Source: Paraburkholderia phenoliruptrix (GTDB lineage Bacteria; Pseudomonadota; Gammaproteobacteria; Burkholderiales; Burkholderiaceae). From it: 64,000 bases of DNA. The notes beneath the pieces were generated by a model that was given only the letters and a program-made list of their open reading frames with translations, was not told where the DNA came from and searched no databases. The position numbers were made by a program, and so were the translations under genes. The stretch's first letter is position 1, and each line of letters opens with the position of its first letter. Of the stretch, positions 17,208-26,504 are shown one piece after another. Location: assembly GCF_019511605.1 (NCBI RefSeq), contig NZ_JAEUAV010000003.1:62001-126000 (forward strand). The letters are read 5' to 3'.

Positions 17208-18373
17208 AGATTCACGAGTACCAGGGTAAGGAAATCCTGCGGAAATTCGGCGTCGCGGTACCGCGCGGCAAGCCGGTCTTCTCGGTGGATGATGCGGTCA
17301 AGGCCGCGGAAGAGCTCGGCGGCCCGGTTTGGGTCGTGAAGGCTCAGATCCACGCGGGTGGCCGTGGCAAGGGTGGCGGCGTGAAGGTTGCCAAGTCGCT
17401 GGACCAGGTTCGCGAGTACGCGAACCAGATCCTCGGCATGCAGCTCGTCACGCACCAGACCGGTCCGGAGGGCCAGAAGGTGAACCGTCTGCTGATCGAA
17501 GAAGGCGCTGACATCAAGAAGGAACTGTATGTCGGCCTCGTGATCGATCGCGTTTCGCAGAAGATCGTCGTGATGGCCTCGAGCGAAGGCGGCATGGACG
17601 TCGAAGAAGTCGCGGAAAAGACGCCCGAGCTGATCCACAAGGTTGCCGTCGACCCGTCGACCGGCCTGAAGGACGCTGAAGCAGACGACCTCGCGAAGAA
17701 GATCGGCGTGCCCGACGCTTCGATTCCGCAAGCGCGCGCCATCCTGCAAGGCCTCTATAAGGCGTTCTGGGAAACGGACGCGTCGCTCGCCGAAATCAAC
17801 CCGCTGATCCTGACCGGCGACGGCAAGGTCATCGCGCTCGACGCCAAGTTCAACTTCGACTCGAACGCGCTGTTCCGTCATCCGGAAATCGTCGCGTATC
17901 GCGATCTGGACGAAGAAGATCCGGCTGAAGTGGAAGCGTCGAAATTCGACCTCGCGTACATCTCGCTCGACGGCAACATCGGCTGTCTGGTGAACGGCGC
18001 GGGCCTCGCAATGGCGACGATGGACACCATCAAGCTGTTCGGCGGCGAACCGGCGAACTTCCTCGACGTGGGCGGCGGCGCCACGACGGAGAAGGTCACG
18101 GAAGCCTTCAAGATCATGCTGAAGAACCCGAACCTGACCGCAATTCTGGTCAACATCTTCGGCGGCATCATGCGTTGCGACGTGATCGCGGAAGGTGTGA
18201 TCGCTGCGTCCAAGGCCGTGTCGCTGAAGGTGCCGCTCGTGGTCCGCATGAAGGGCACCAACGAAGACCTGGGCAAGAAGATGCTCGCTGAATCCGGCCT
18301 GCCGATCATTTCGGCCGACAGCATGGAAGAAGCGGCTCAGAAGGTCGTCGCGGCTGCTGCGGGTAAGGCGTAA
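17204..18373 (+). CDS. sucC: Succinyl-CoA synthetase, beta subunit
   Basis: A 389-residue ATP-grasp protein of standard length ([22 protein letters not shown], the grasp segment [18 protein letters not shown], and [17 protein letters not shown] near the C-terminus). With SucD it converts succinyl-CoA, ADP and phosphate to succinate, CoA and ATP in the TCA cycle. The start overlaps the DUF2889 stop as ATGA. The 164-bp gap to sucD is longer than usual for this pair but has no terminator. Confidence 0.98.
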   Translation: MKIHEYQGKEILRKFGVAVPRGKPVFSVDDAVKAAEELGGPVWVVKAQIHAGGRGKGGGVKVAKSLDQVREYANQILGMQLVTHQTGPEGQKVNRLLIEEGADIKKELYVGLVIDRVSQKIVVMASSEGGMDVEEVAEKTPELIHKVAVDPSTGLKDAEADDLAKKIGVPDASIPQARAILQGLYKAFWETDASLAEINPLILTGDGKVIALDAKFNFDSNALFRHPEIVAYRDLDEEDPAEVEASKFDLAYISLDGNIGCLVNGAGLAMATMDTIKLFGGEPANFLDVGGGATTEKVTEAFKIMLKNPNLTAILVNIFGGIMRCDVIAEGVIAASKAVSLKVPLVVRMKGTNEDLGKKMLAESGLPIISADSMEEAAQKVVAAAAGKA

Positions 18374-18537
18374 AGCCAGACTGCGGGCGCGCCCACCAGG
18401 CGCGTTCAACAGGCGCACTTACGAGGATTAACCAGGATTACGAATGGCGCCGCGCGTGTGATGCATGAGCGGCGCGGGCGAAGAACATTTCGCCGCGTCG
18501 CGCCACCGGGCGGCGCCAAACGAACAGAGGTCAATAC

Positions 18538-19419
18538 ATGTCGATTCTGATTAACAAAGACACCAAGGTCATCACGCAGGGCATCACCGGCAAGACCGGT
18601 CAGTTCCACACGCGTGCTTGCCGTGAATACGCAAACGGCCGCGAAGCCTACGTGGCAGGCGTGAACCCGAAGCGTGCCGGCGAAGACTTCGAAGGCATTC
18701 CCATCTACGCGAGCGTCGCGGAAGCCAAGGCTGAAACGGGCGCAACCGTGTCGGTGATCTACGTTCCGCCGGCAGGCGCTGCTGCTGCGATCTGGGAAGC
18801 GGTCGAAGCCGATCTGGATCTCGCGATCTGTATCACGGAAGGTATTCCCGTGCGTGACATGATCGAGATCAAGGACCGTATGCGTCGCGAAAATCGCAAG
18901 ACGCTGCTGCTCGGACCGAACTGCCCGGGCACGATCACGCCGGACGAACTGAAGATCGGCATCATGCCGGGTCACATTCACCGCAAGGGCCGCATCGGCG
19001 TCGTGTCGCGTTCGGGCACGCTGACGTACGAAGCAGTCGGCCAGTTGACGGCGATCGGCCTCGGCCAGTCGTCGGCAGTCGGTATCGGCGGCGACCCGAT
19101 CAACGGTCTGAAGCACATCGACGTGATGAAGATGTTCAACGACGATCCGGATACGGACGCCGTCATCATGATCGGCGAGATCGGCGGTCCGGACGAAGCG
19201 AATGCGGCGCACTGGATCAAGGACAACATGAAGAAGCCGGTGGTCGGCTTCATCGCGGGCGTGACGGCGCCTCCGGGCAAGCGCATGGGCCACGCCGGCG
19301 CGCTGATCTCGGGCGGCGCGGACACGGCTGAAGCCAAGCTGGAAATCATGGACGCCTGCGGCATCAAGGTCACGAAGAACCCGTCGGAAATGGCGCGTCT
19401 TCTGAAGGCGATGTTGTAA
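18538..19419 (+). CDS. sucD: Succinyl-CoA synthetase, alpha subunit
   Basis: A 293-residue CoA-binding subunit. It has the Rossmann segment QGITGKTGQFHT, GPNCPGTITPDELKIGIMPGH, and the phosphohistidine region KRMGHAGALISGG, where the His carries the phosphate during catalysis. It pairs with SucC in a heterotetramer or dimer in the cytosol. The length is normal. Two hairpin terminators follow. Confidence 0.98.
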   Translation: MSILINKDTKVITQGITGKTGQFHTRACREYANGREAYVAGVNPKRAGEDFEGIPIYASVAEAKAETGATVSVIYVPPAGAAAAIWEAVEADLDLAICITEGIPVRDMIEIKDRMRRENRKTLLLGPNCPGTITPDELKIGIMPGHIHRKGRIGVVSRSGTLTYEAVGQLTAIGLGQSSAVGIGGDPINGLKHIDVMKMFNDDPDTDAVIMIGEIGGPDEANAAHWIKDNMKKPVVGFIAGVTAPPGKRMGHAGALISGGADTAEAKLEIMDACGIKVTKNPSEMARLLKAML

Positions 19420-19427
19420 ATCGAAAC

Positions 19428-19453
19428 AGGCGCCCAGTTGCGGCGCCTTTTTT
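19428..19453 (+). terminator. Rho-independent terminator of sucCD
   Basis: AGGCGCC (19428-19434) pairs with GGCGCCT (19442-19448) and is followed by a run of T to 19453. It lies 9 bp past the sucD stop. Confidence 0.9.
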
Positions 19454-19491
19454 GATACGCTTACGAGATCCTTTCGTTGGCGTGCGGCTGA

Positions 19492-19525
19492 AAGCGGGGG
19501 AGTGAAACACTCCTCCGCTTTTTTA
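19492..19525 (+). terminator. Second terminator after sucD
   Basis: AGCGGGGGAGTG pairs with CACTCCTCCGCT around an AAA loop with one G-T pair, followed by TTTTTT. It lies 38 bp upstream of the terC-like start, so it probably backs up the first terminator. Confidence 0.8.
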
Positions 19526-19562
19526 TTGGCCGCGCCTTCTGTTTCTTCTTATTCTTTCGCTC

Positions 19563-20267
19563 ATGCTCGAGTTCCTCGCCACGCTCCACTGGGGCGCAGT
19601 CTTCCAGATTATCGTCATCGACATCCTGCTCGGTGGCGACAATGCCGTCGTGATTGCGCTCGCCTGCCGCAACCTGCCGCCTGCGCAGCGCACCAAGGGC
19701 GTGCTGTGGGGCACGGCGGGCGCGATTTTGTTGCGCGTCATCCTGATTGCGTTCGCCGTCGCGTTGCTCGACGTGCCTTTGCTGAAATTCGCGGGCGGAC
19801 TGCTGCTGCTGTGGATCGGCGTTCGCCTGATGGCGCCGGCGCACGACGCGCATGAGAACGTAAAGCCTGCCGACAAGCTGGTCTCGGCGATCAAAACGAT
19901 CATCGTCGCGGATGCCGTCATGAGTCTCGACAACGTGATCGCCATCGCAGGCGCGGCCGAGGCCGCCGACCCGGAACATCGCCTCGCGCTGGTGATCTTC
20001 GGTCTGGTGGTGAGCATTCCGCTGATCGTGTGGGGCAGCCAGCTTGTACTGAAGCTGCTGGACCGTTTTCCGATCGTCATCACGTTGGGCGCAGCACTGC
20101 TTGGCTGGATTGCGGGCGGGCTGATCGTCAACGATCCTGCCGGCGACCGCTGGCCGGTCCTCGACACGCCGCTCGCCGAATATGGAATGAGCGTGGCAGG
20201 CGCGCTTTTCGTCGTGATTCTTGGCTATGTGATCAAGCGCCGCAACGCGAGGTCCGCGGCGGCCTGA
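19563..20267 (+). CDS. TerC-family integral membrane protein (YjbE/Alx type)
   Basis: A 234-residue protein with about seven hydrophobic helices. The two TerC signature loops are present: DILLGGDNAVVIALACRNLP in the first half and DAVMSLDNVIAIAGAAE in the second, each carrying the acidic residues proposed to bind metal ions. Family members are linked to Mn2+ export and to tellurite resistance. No ter genes are nearby, so a metal-homeostasis role is more likely. I saw no yybP-ykoY type leader, only 37 bp after the preceding terminator. Confidence 0.88.
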   Translation: MLEFLATLHWGAVFQIIVIDILLGGDNAVVIALACRNLPPAQRTKGVLWGTAGAILLRVILIAFAVALLDVPLLKFAGGLLLLWIGVRLMAPAHDAHENVKPADKLVSAIKTIIVADAVMSLDNVIAIAGAAEAADPEHRLALVIFGLVVSIPLIVWGSQLVLKLLDRFPIVITLGAALLGWIAGGLIVNDPAGDRWPVLDTPLAEYGMSVAGALFVVILGYVIKRRNARSAAA

Positions 20268-20349
20268 AGCGGGGCAGAGCATGAGTTTTGAGCCCTCGAC
20301 GTTAGCCATCTGGCTGACTGTCTGATACGAGCGTGGCTCGCTACGATGC

Positions 20350-20388
20350 AAGCGCCTGTTCCCGATTCGCGGAGCAGGCGCTTTTCGT
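20350..20388 (+). terminator. Terminator after the terC-family gene
   Basis: AAGCGCCTG (20350-20358) pairs with CAGGCGCTT (20375-20383), followed by TTCGTTT. It is 16 bp upstream of the pilin start, so it separates the two units. Confidence 0.8.
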
Positions 20389-20403
20389 TTCAGGAGCCTG
20401 CTG

Positions 20404-21036
20404 ATGATCGTTACCTTGCCTTATTCCCCTCATTCGCAAGCCGCGCGGGCGCACTTGCGGTTTGCGCGAGCGCGCTGGTCCGCGAGATTTGCGCGAGCCT
20501 GTCGCCGCGTCGGCTCACGCCTCGGTTTCGGGTTCACGCTTATCGAGCTGATGATCGTGCTGGCGATTGTCGGCGTGATTGCCGCCTATGCGATTCCCGC
20601 GTACCAGGACTATCTTGCGCGCAGCCGCGTGGGCGAGGGCCTGTCGCTCGCGGCCTCGGCCCGGCTCGCCGTTTCCGAAAATGCGGCGAGCGGCAACGCG
20701 TTCGGTGGCGGCTACGCTTCGCCGCCGGCCACGCGCAACGTCGAATCCGTTCGTATCGACGACGACAGCGGCCAGATCACTGTCGCCTTTACGACGCGTG
20801 TTGCACCGGCCGGTTCCAATACGATCACGCTCGTGCCGTCGGTGCCCGACAATATCGATGCGCCCACGGCGCGCGTCGCATTGACGAAGGGCTCGGTTCA
20901 GGCGGGCGCGCTCGCGTGGGAATGCTTCGCTGGCGGCAAGACCGCGTCGTCGTTGCCTGCGCCAGGCGCAGGGCCGACTCCCGCGCAGGCGCCCACATTG
21001 CCCTCGAACCTGGCGCCGCCGGAATGTCGCGCGTGA
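20404..21036 (+). CDS. Type IV prepilin-like protein
   Basis: A 210-residue class III signal protein. The prepilin peptidase site is [35 protein letters not shown]: cleavage after Gly43, mature Phe44 at +1, and Glu48 at +5. The 43-residue leader is unusually long and arginine-rich (most leaders are 6-25). Near the C-terminus, Cys in WECFAGG and PPECRA could close a disulfide loop, as in major pilins. The intervening stretch is Pro/Ala-rich. It lies just upstream of pglL, whose product glycosylates pilins in related bacteria. No pil assembly gene is in the window, so it could be a major or minor pilin. Confidence 0.85.
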   Translation: MIVTLPYSPHSQAARAHLRFARARWSARFARACRRVGSRLGFGFTLIELMIVLAIVGVIAAYAIPAYQDYLARSRVGEGLSLAASARLAVSENAASGNAFGGGYASPPATRNVESVRIDDDSGQITVAFTTRVAPAGSNTITLVPSVPDNIDAPTARVALTKGSVQAGALAWECFAGGKTASSLPAPGAGPTPAQAPTLPSNLAPPECRA

Positions 21037-21133
21037 TGTAGCTGATGGAACTGCCGCTGCGTGACAGGCGTGACCAGCGCGATCCTGCGTGACGTGCGTC
21101 GTCTGAGGCACACGCGGCACGCGCGGCACGCGC

Positions 21134-21268
21134 CACACGCGCCACACGCGCCACACGAGGCACACGAGGCACACGAGGCACACGAGGCACACGAGGCACA
21201 CGAGGCACACGAGGCACACGAGGCACACGAGGCACACGAGGCACACGCGCCACACGCGCCACACATGC
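21134..21268 (+). repeat. 9-bp minisatellite between the pilin and pglL genes
   Basis: Ten perfect copies of CACACGAGG run from 21152 to 21241. On each side there are exactly two copies of the variant CACACGCGC (21134-21151 and 21242-21259), then a degenerate copy (CACACATGC at 21260-21268). More degenerate units extend upstream to about 21107. The array starts about 100 bp past the pilin stop and ends about 130 bp before the pglL start. Confidence 0.95.
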
Positions 21269-21396
21269 AACACGCGCCAAAAGCTAACGATCCAAGCGTA
21301 AATCGCTGATTTTCGGGATATTTCGGGCCAGCCGGCGCACAGAACAGGGAATTTTTTGTATAGTGCGCCGGTTGCTGACGCCCACCCGCTTACTCG

Positions 21397-23175
21397 ATGC
21401 CCACACCTTTCGCGCGCTACCTTTCTCTCGTTCTGTTGGCTCTCGCGTTGGTGCTGCCTTATGCAGTCGTCAACCACACGTATCCGATTCCGACGTTCTA
21501 CGCCGAATTCACCGCTCTCGCGCTGTACCTGCTGATGGGCGCAGGCGTGGTCCTGCTGATTGCGGGCTCCCAGCCTCGCGTGGCTTTTGCTTCGCCTGTG
21601 GTGGCGCTCGTGCCGTTGCTGTTCGGCCTGCTGCTGGTCGCGCAATCCGTCTTGCTGCCGGTCTCGCAGCCGTCGATGAACTGGCTCGGCGGCGGTTTCC
21701 TGCTGGCCGCCTTCATGGCTACTCACGCGGGCTATGGCTTCGCTCGCGCAAAACTCGGTGACAGCGCGTTGCGCTGGGCGGCTTGCGCTCTGGTCGTCGG
21801 CGGATTGTTTGCTGTGTTCTGCCAGGTCATTCAGCTCTTTCACCTCGAGGCGCGCGTGTCGCCGCTCGTCGTCGCGTATAACGTGACGGTGGAGCGTCGG
21901 CCATTCGGCAACATGGCGCAGGCGAATCACCTCGCCACCTATATCGCATTCGCGATGGCGGGTGCACTCTACCTCGCGCAGACACGCCGGATCGCCGTCG
22001 CAATCTGGGCGCTCGCGTCGACCATTTTCGCGGTGGGGCTCGCGCTGACTGTCTCGCGTGGTCCGTGGCTGCAAATGGGCGTGATCGTCGTGGCCGGTTT
22101 CTGGATGGCGTGGGTTCAGACTCGGGCCGAACCGCAGTTACGCCGCAGCCATCGGCAATGGCTTATTCCGCTTGCGCTTGCGGTGCTGTTCTTCGTCGTC
22201 AATGCGCTGATTCGTTGGGCCAATGTGCGCTATCACCTCGAGCTCGGGCAGTCCGCGGCGGACCGCTTCAAGGACGCCGGCCAGATCGCGCCGCGGCTCG
22301 CACTTTGGAAATACGGCTGGACGATGTTCCGCACGCATCCGCTCCTGGGTGTCGGCTGGGGCGAGTTCCCGAGCTATCAGTACCAGTTCGCGAAGACGCT
22401 CGGCGGCGTGGAGATCGCCAACAACTCGCACGACATTTTTATCGACCTGCTCGCGAAGACCGGTCTGATCGGCCTCGCGATCGTCCTGTTCGGCCTCGTT
22501 GCCTGGCTCGTGCGCGTGGTGCGTGCGCCGCAAAGCGCGGCCCGCGTCTTCGGCATTGCGCTGATCGGCGTGCTCGTCATGCATGCGCTCGTCGAATATC
22601 CGCAGCAGTACATGTTCTTCCTGCTGCCTGCCATGTTCGTGTTCGGGTTGCTCGAGACACGCCCGCTGCGGCTCGTGCCTGCGCGGCTGTCATTCGGCGT
22701 GTTTGCTGCGATTGTGTTCGGCGGCATTGCCGCGCTGTATCCGGTGTATCGCGATTACGCGCGCGCGGAGGTGCTCTACTACGGCTCCCGGCCCGCTGAG
22801 CAATATCGCGCGGACCCGTCGTTCCTGTTCAGGGCATGGGGTGGGTACGGCATGGCAACGCTTTTGCCGATGAACTCGATGGACCTTCAACACAAGCTGG
22901 CAATGCATCGTCAGGCGATGGCCCTGCTGCCGGGAGAGACGGTGCTGCGTCGTTATGCGGTGCTACAGGCATTGAGCGGCGACACGGCCGGCGCCTTCGA
23001 TACCGTCGAGCGGCTGAAAATCTTCGCCGAGGAACTGAAAGACTGGCCGTCGCAGTTGAGCTATCTGTATCAACTCTGCGATGAACAGAAAACGCTCGCA
23101 GGCTTCAAGGCCGAGCTGGTCAAGCGCTACGGCATGCCCTCGGGCGACGTCGAGCAGGAAGACGACGAGGAGTGA
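21397..23175 (+). CDS. pglL: PglL-type protein O-oligosaccharyltransferase
   Basis: A 592-residue polytopic membrane protein of the Wzy/WaaL/PglL superfamily. It has about 11-12 hydrophobic helices, the RPFGNMAQANHLATYIAFAMAG signature, and a large periplasmic loop with GVGWGEFPSYQYQ and NNSHDIFIDLLAKTGLIG, which holds the conserved His. These are hallmarks of PglL enzymes that transfer lipid-linked glycans to Ser/Thr of periplasmic proteins, including pilins. The soluble C-terminal 120 residues fit the PglL C-terminal domain. A TATAGT -10-like box is at 21359-21364. The position next to a pilin gene resembles the known Burkholderia locus. Confidence 0.88.
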   Translation: MPTPFARYLSLVLLALALVLPYAVVNHTYPIPTFYAEFTALALYLLMGAGVVLLIAGSQPRVAFASPVVALVPLLFGLLLVAQSVLLPVSQPSMNWLGGGFLLAAFMATHAGYGFARAKLGDSALRWAACALVVGGLFAVFCQVIQLFHLEARVSPLVVAYNVTVERRPFGNMAQANHLATYIAFAMAGALYLAQTRRIAVAIWALASTIFAVGLALTVSRGPWLQMGVIVVAGFWMAWVQTRAEPQLRRSHRQWLIPLALAVLFFVVNALIRWANVRYHLELGQSAADRFKDAGQIAPRLALWKYGWTMFRTHPLLGVGWGEFPSYQYQFAKTLGGVEIANNSHDIFIDLLAKTGLIGLAIVLFGLVAWLVRVVRAPQSAARVFGIALIGVLVMHALVEYPQQYMFFLLPAMFVFGLLETRPLRLVPARLSFGVFAAIVFGGIAALYPVYRDYARAEVLYYGSRPAEQYRADPSFLFRAWGGYGMATLLPMNSMDLQHKLAMHRQAMALLPGETVLRRYAVLQALSGDTAGAFDTVERLKIFAEELKDWPSQLSYLYQLCDEQKTLAGFKAELVKRYGMPSGDVEQEDDEE

Positions 23176-23279
23176 ATCGCGGTTTCCGTGAAGCCGCGCC
23201 GGCACCTGAACGCGTGCAAGCACGGCGCAAGCGCGGTGTGAGCAGGGTGTGAGCGCGAGGTGCGTCGCCGCGGGCGCGC

Positions 23280-23756
23280 TCACTGCGCCACCCAATCCCC
23301 CGACTTCCCGCCATGCTTTTCCATCACCTTTACATCGGTGATGGTCATGCCGCGATCCACCGCCTTGCACATGTCGTACACCGTCAGCAGTCCGACCTGC
23401 ACGGCGGTGAGCGCTTCCATCTCGACCCCGGTTCTGCCTAGCGTTTCGACCTGCGCGATGCAGTGCACGGCGGGCAATTGGTCGTCCAGCTCGAAGTCCA
23501 CCTTCACGCGTGTCAGCGCGAGCGGATGACACAGCGGAATCAGATCGGCGGTGCGCTTGGCGCCCTGAATCGCGGCAATTCGCGCGATGCCGATCACGTC
23601 GCCCTTTTTGGCGTTGCCGTCGCGAATCAGCGCGAACGTTTCCGGCAGCATGCGGATCGAACCTCGCGCGATGGCAATGCGCCTGGTTTCCTGCTTGCCG
23701 CCTACGTCCACCATATGCGCGTTGCCGGCAGTGTCGAAATGAGTGAGGTCAGGCAT
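23280..23756 (-). CDS. moaC: Cyclic pyranopterin monophosphate synthase MoaC
   Basis: A 158-residue protein of standard length. MoaC, after MoaA, makes cyclic pyranopterin monophosphate, the first intermediate of molybdenum cofactor synthesis. Signature segments are [47 protein letters not shown] and [12 protein letters not shown] with the catalytic lysines. The ATG at 23756 follows AAGGAG at good spacing; 20 upstream in-frame codons are not needed. It is convergent with pglL and divergent from the bepA-like gene. No other moa gene is near. Confidence 0.97.
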   Translation of the reverse strand: MPDLTHFDTAGNAHMVDVGGKQETRRIAIARGSIRMLPETFALIRDGNAKKGDVIGIARIAAIQGAKRTADLIPLCHPLALTRVKVDFELDDQLPAVHCIAQVETLGRTGVEMEALTAVQVGLLTVYDMCKAVDRGMTITDVKVMEKHGGKSGDWVAQ

Positions 23757-23921
23757 GGTTGGCTCCTTCAGAGGGCGCCTATCATAGCAGTGCGGCTGCG
23801 CGGCGCACCCGCGCATGCCTCACCCGCGCGTTCACTGATTACAATTGCGCCTTGTCCGCTATCTTAGTGCGTTGATCAGAGCCGCGGGCATCGCTATCCG
23901 ATTCCGTCACACGAACTCGCA

Positions 23922-25700
23922 ATGCGTCCGAAACGGTTTCCTGCTGCGTTGCTGTGTATCGCGCTCGCGGTGCCGCCTGCTGCGTCGGCGCAGGCTCGCG
24001 CCGCTTCCGGTGCCGCGCCTGCCGCGCAGTCGGCACAATCCGCGGAGCCGCCGCTCGTCAGCGGGCCGGTGGAGTCGTATGCGGACCCGCTGGTGCCACC
24101 CGAGATCGCCCAAGGCGTGTTCGGCGTGTACGGCGGCGCGCAAAGCCGCTTTTCCGGCAACTTCGCGCTGAACCGTGGCGGCAGTAGAGGCAACAGCGGT
24201 GAGAACAGCGGTGGCAACAGCGGTGGCAACAGCGGCGGCTGGCGTGCGCCGATTACCGCGCAGCAATTGCCCGACCTCGGCAGCGGCGGCGCCGGGACGC
24301 TCACGCCGCAAGCGGAGCGCAAGCTCGGCGAACGCGTGATGCGCGAATTGCGCCGTGACCCGGACTATCTCGACGACTGGCTGGTGCGCGACTATCTGAA
24401 CTCGGTCGCCGGGAAACTCGCGGCAGCGGCCAATGCGCTCTACATCGGCGGCTACCGCCCCGACTTCGACCTCTTTGCGGTGCGCGACCCGCAGATCAAC
24501 GCGTTCTCGCTGCCCGGCGGTTTCATCGGCGTCAATACGGGGCTCATCGTCACCACGCAAACCGAATCCGAACTTGCGTCCGTGCTCGGCCACGAGATGG
24601 GCCACGTCCTGCAACGCCACATCTCGCGGATGATCACGACCGGCGAGCGCAGCGGCTATGCGGCCCTCGCGGGCATGCTATTCGGCGTGCTCGCTGGCGT
24701 GCTCGCACATAGCGGCGACCTGGGCAGTGCGATTGCGATAGGCGGCCAGGCCTATGCGGTGGACAACCAGTTGCGCTTTTCGCGTTCGGCCGAACACGAG
24801 GCGGACCGCGTCGGCTTTTTGCTGCTTGCCGGCGCCGGCTACGACCCGTACGCGATGACCACGTTCTTCGGCCGCCTCGACCGGGCGTCGATGAGCGACA
24901 CCGGCATTCCGGCCTATGCGCGCACGCACCCGCTGACCGGCGAGCGGATCGCTGACATGGAAGACCGCGCGCGGCGCGCGCCTTACCGGCAACCGCATCA
25001 GGCGAGCGAATACGGCTTCGTGCGCGCGCGGGCTCGCCTTTTGCAGGACCGCTCGCGCAGCGACTACGCCGACGAAATCTCGCGGCTGCGCTCGGAGATA
25101 GAAGACCGCACGGCGCCGAATGTGGCTGCGAACTGGTACGGCATCGCATATGGCCAGATGCTGCTCGAGCGCTACGACGACGCGGCACAGTCGCTTGCTG
25201 CGTCGCGTGCCGCGTTTGCGGCCGGTGCGCAGGCGGAAGGCGACGCTGCGCGCAGCTCGCCAAGTCTCGACGTGCTCGCCGCCGACATTGCGCGGCGCGC
25301 CGGACGCGACCAGGACGCGCTGCGTCTTGCCGAGTTAGCGCAGACACGCTGGCCGCAATCGAACGCCGCCATCGACATGCACATTCGTACCTTGCTGAGC
25401 CTGCGGCGTTTTGCAGAGGCGCAGGCGTTGGCGCAAAAAGAGACGCGGGCGCAACCCGATCAGCCCGCCTGGTGGCTGTACCTCGCGCAGGCGAGCGCCG
25501 GTTCGGGCGATGCGCTCACGCGTCATCGCGCGCTCGCTGAAAAGTTCGCGCTGGAAGGCGCGTGGCCTTCGGCGATCCGTCAATTGAAGGACGCGCGCGA
25601 CATGAAGACGATCGGCTATTACGACCTTGCGACCGTCGACGCGAGGCTGCACGAAATGGAAAACCGCTACAAGGAAGAGCGGCTCGATGAAAAGAGCTAG
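23922..25700 (+). CDS. bepA: M48 periplasmic metalloprotease with TPR region (BepA-like)
   Basis: A 592-residue secreted protein with a signal peptide (residues 1-23, ending ASAQA). The M48 zinc site is HEMGH at 224-228, with the third ligand Glu293 in SAEHEADRVG. The C-terminal 230 residues contain TPR-like helices (YDDAAQSLAASRAAF, AGRDQDALRLAELAQTRWPQ, RRFAEAQALAQKE). BepA/YfgC proteins assist or degrade LptD and BAM substrates in the periplasm. Before the protease domain there is a Gly/Asn/Ser repeat (about 88-106) not typical of the family. The gene is monocistronic, divergent from moaC. Confidence 0.9.
   Translation: MRPKRFPAALLCIALAVPPAASAQARAASGAAPAAQSAQSAEPPLVSGPVESYADPLVPPEIAQGVFGVYGGAQSRFSGNFALNRGGSRGNSGENSGGNSGGNSGGWRAPITAQQLPDLGSGGAGTLTPQAERKLGERVMRELRRDPDYLDDWLVRDYLNSVAGKLAAAANALYIGGYRPDFDLFAVRDPQINAFSLPGGFIGVNTGLIVTTQTESELASVLGHEMGHVLQRHISRMITTGERSGYAALAGMLFGVLAGVLAHSGDLGSAIAIGGQAYAVDNQLRFSRSAEHEADRVGFLLLAGAGYDPYAMTTFFGRLDRASMSDTGIPAYARTHPLTGERIADMEDRARRAPYRQPHQASEYGFVRARARLLQDRSRSDYADEISRLRSEIEDRTAPNVAANWYGIAYGQMLLERYDDAAQSLAASRAAFAAGAQAEGDAARSSPSLDVLAADIARRAGRDQDALRLAELAQTRWPQSNAAIDMHIRTLLSLRRFAEAQALAQKETRAQPDQPAWWLYLAQASAGSGDALTRHRALAEKFALEGAWPSAIRQLKDARDMKTIGYYDLATVDARLHEMENRYKEERLDEKS
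24187..24234 (+). repeat. 12-bp tandem repeat inside the bepA-like gene
   Basis: Four copies based on GTGGCAACAGCG encode Gly-Asn-Ser-Gly units in a linker between the signal peptide region and the protease domain. The last two copies are identical. Confidence 0.9.
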
Positions 25701-25776
25701 CCGCGTGCAGTGCGGCAGGGCCGTGGCGGCGGGCGGCGAGGCCAGTTTCTGCGCACGAACGACGATTAACCTGCTG

Positions 25777-25854
25777 CCGCAACCGCAACCGCAACCGCAA
25801 CCGCAACCGCAACCGCAACCGCAACCGCAACCGCAACCGCAACCGCAACCGCAA
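25777..25854 (+). repeat. CCGCAA hexanucleotide repeat, 13 perfect copies
   Basis: Seventy-eight bases of uninterrupted CCGCAA lie between the convergent bepA-like gene (stop at 25700) and the gene ending at 25896. No gene is expected here. ORFs in several frames cross it only because the repeat has no stop codon. Confidence 0.97.
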
Positions 25855-25895
25855 CTGTTCTGGCAGATTAGCCGCTTGCCCGCGAGACGCCCGCC

Positions 25896-26504
25896 TCAGA
25901 CGTTCGCCGCCGGGCTCTCGACAAAACCGAAGCGCGCCGCGACTCTTTCACGCCGTATGGGCTGAAGCGGCAAGGTCGCGCCGCCGTTCCAGTGAAACTC
26001 GCCGCTCGCGGAATCGTCGGCAAGCGTCGTGTGATCGGCGAAGACGTTCAGGTCGTGATCGTGCAACACCGCGATTCGCAGCGGCGCGCCCGGACCCGAC
26101 GCTTCGGACACTACGGCGGGACGCGAGGCGCCGGCGAACAGAATGTTGCCCTCGTCGTCGGCATACACGGCCGAGGGTTCGAAATGGTTGCCCGCCTGAT
26201 CCGTCAACGCGAGCGCGCCGCTCGCCTCGACCGACAAACGCACCACCCACGGCGTATAGCCCAGTTCCACATACACGCGCTGCGGTCCGTTCTGAAAGAA
26301 CCATTGCCCGCGCTCGTCACACTCATAGTTGCGGTTAATGAAGCCGAGCAGCGCCTCGTGGCGGATCGGCACGCCCGGCGAGCCGCTCGCCTGGGCGGCT
26401 TCGTCGCGCATGCGCCACTGGCCGCGCCGGTCGAGCATCAGCCAGCCGGTGCAACTGGGAACGTTTGGCCATTTGGCCAAAGCCTGCTTGACGATGTCAT
26501 CCAT
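25896..26504 (-). CDS. Conserved hypothetical protein, cytosolic
   Basis: A 202-residue protein without signal or membrane segments. It begins MDDIVKQALAKWPNVPSCTGWLMLDRRGQWRMRDE and has several aromatic-rich beta segments (ECDERGQWFFQNGPQRVYVELGYTPWVVRL). I recognise it as a protein of the type often found beside YheT-like hydrolases in Burkholderia, but I cannot name a function. The start overlaps the end of the hydrolase gene by 8 bp, so the two are translationally coupled as the last genes of a three-gene operon. Confidence 0.8.
   Translation of the reverse strand: MDDIVKQALAKWPNVPSCTGWLMLDRRGQWRMRDEAAQASGSPGVPIRHEALLGFINRNYECDERGQWFFQNGPQRVYVELGYTPWVVRLSVEASGALALTDQAGNHFEPSAVYADDEGNILFAGASRPAVVSEASGPGAPLRIAVLHDHDLNVFADHTTLADDSASGEFHWNGGATLPLQPIRRERVAARFGFVESPAANV

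Noticed and set aside
19526..19562. A manganese (yybP-ykoY) riboswitch before the TerC-family gene
   Set aside because: Only 37 bases separate the preceding terminator and the start codon, too short for that RNA.
21061..21309. An 82-codon frame encoding HEA repeats through the minisatellite
   Set aside because: The frame is open only because the 9-bp unit has no stop. There is no ribosome site and no conserved flank; the repeat is open on several frames.
25516..25965. Frames encoding PQ or RL dipeptide repeats across the CCGCAA array
   Set aside because: They arise from the hexanucleotide itself and have no independent support.
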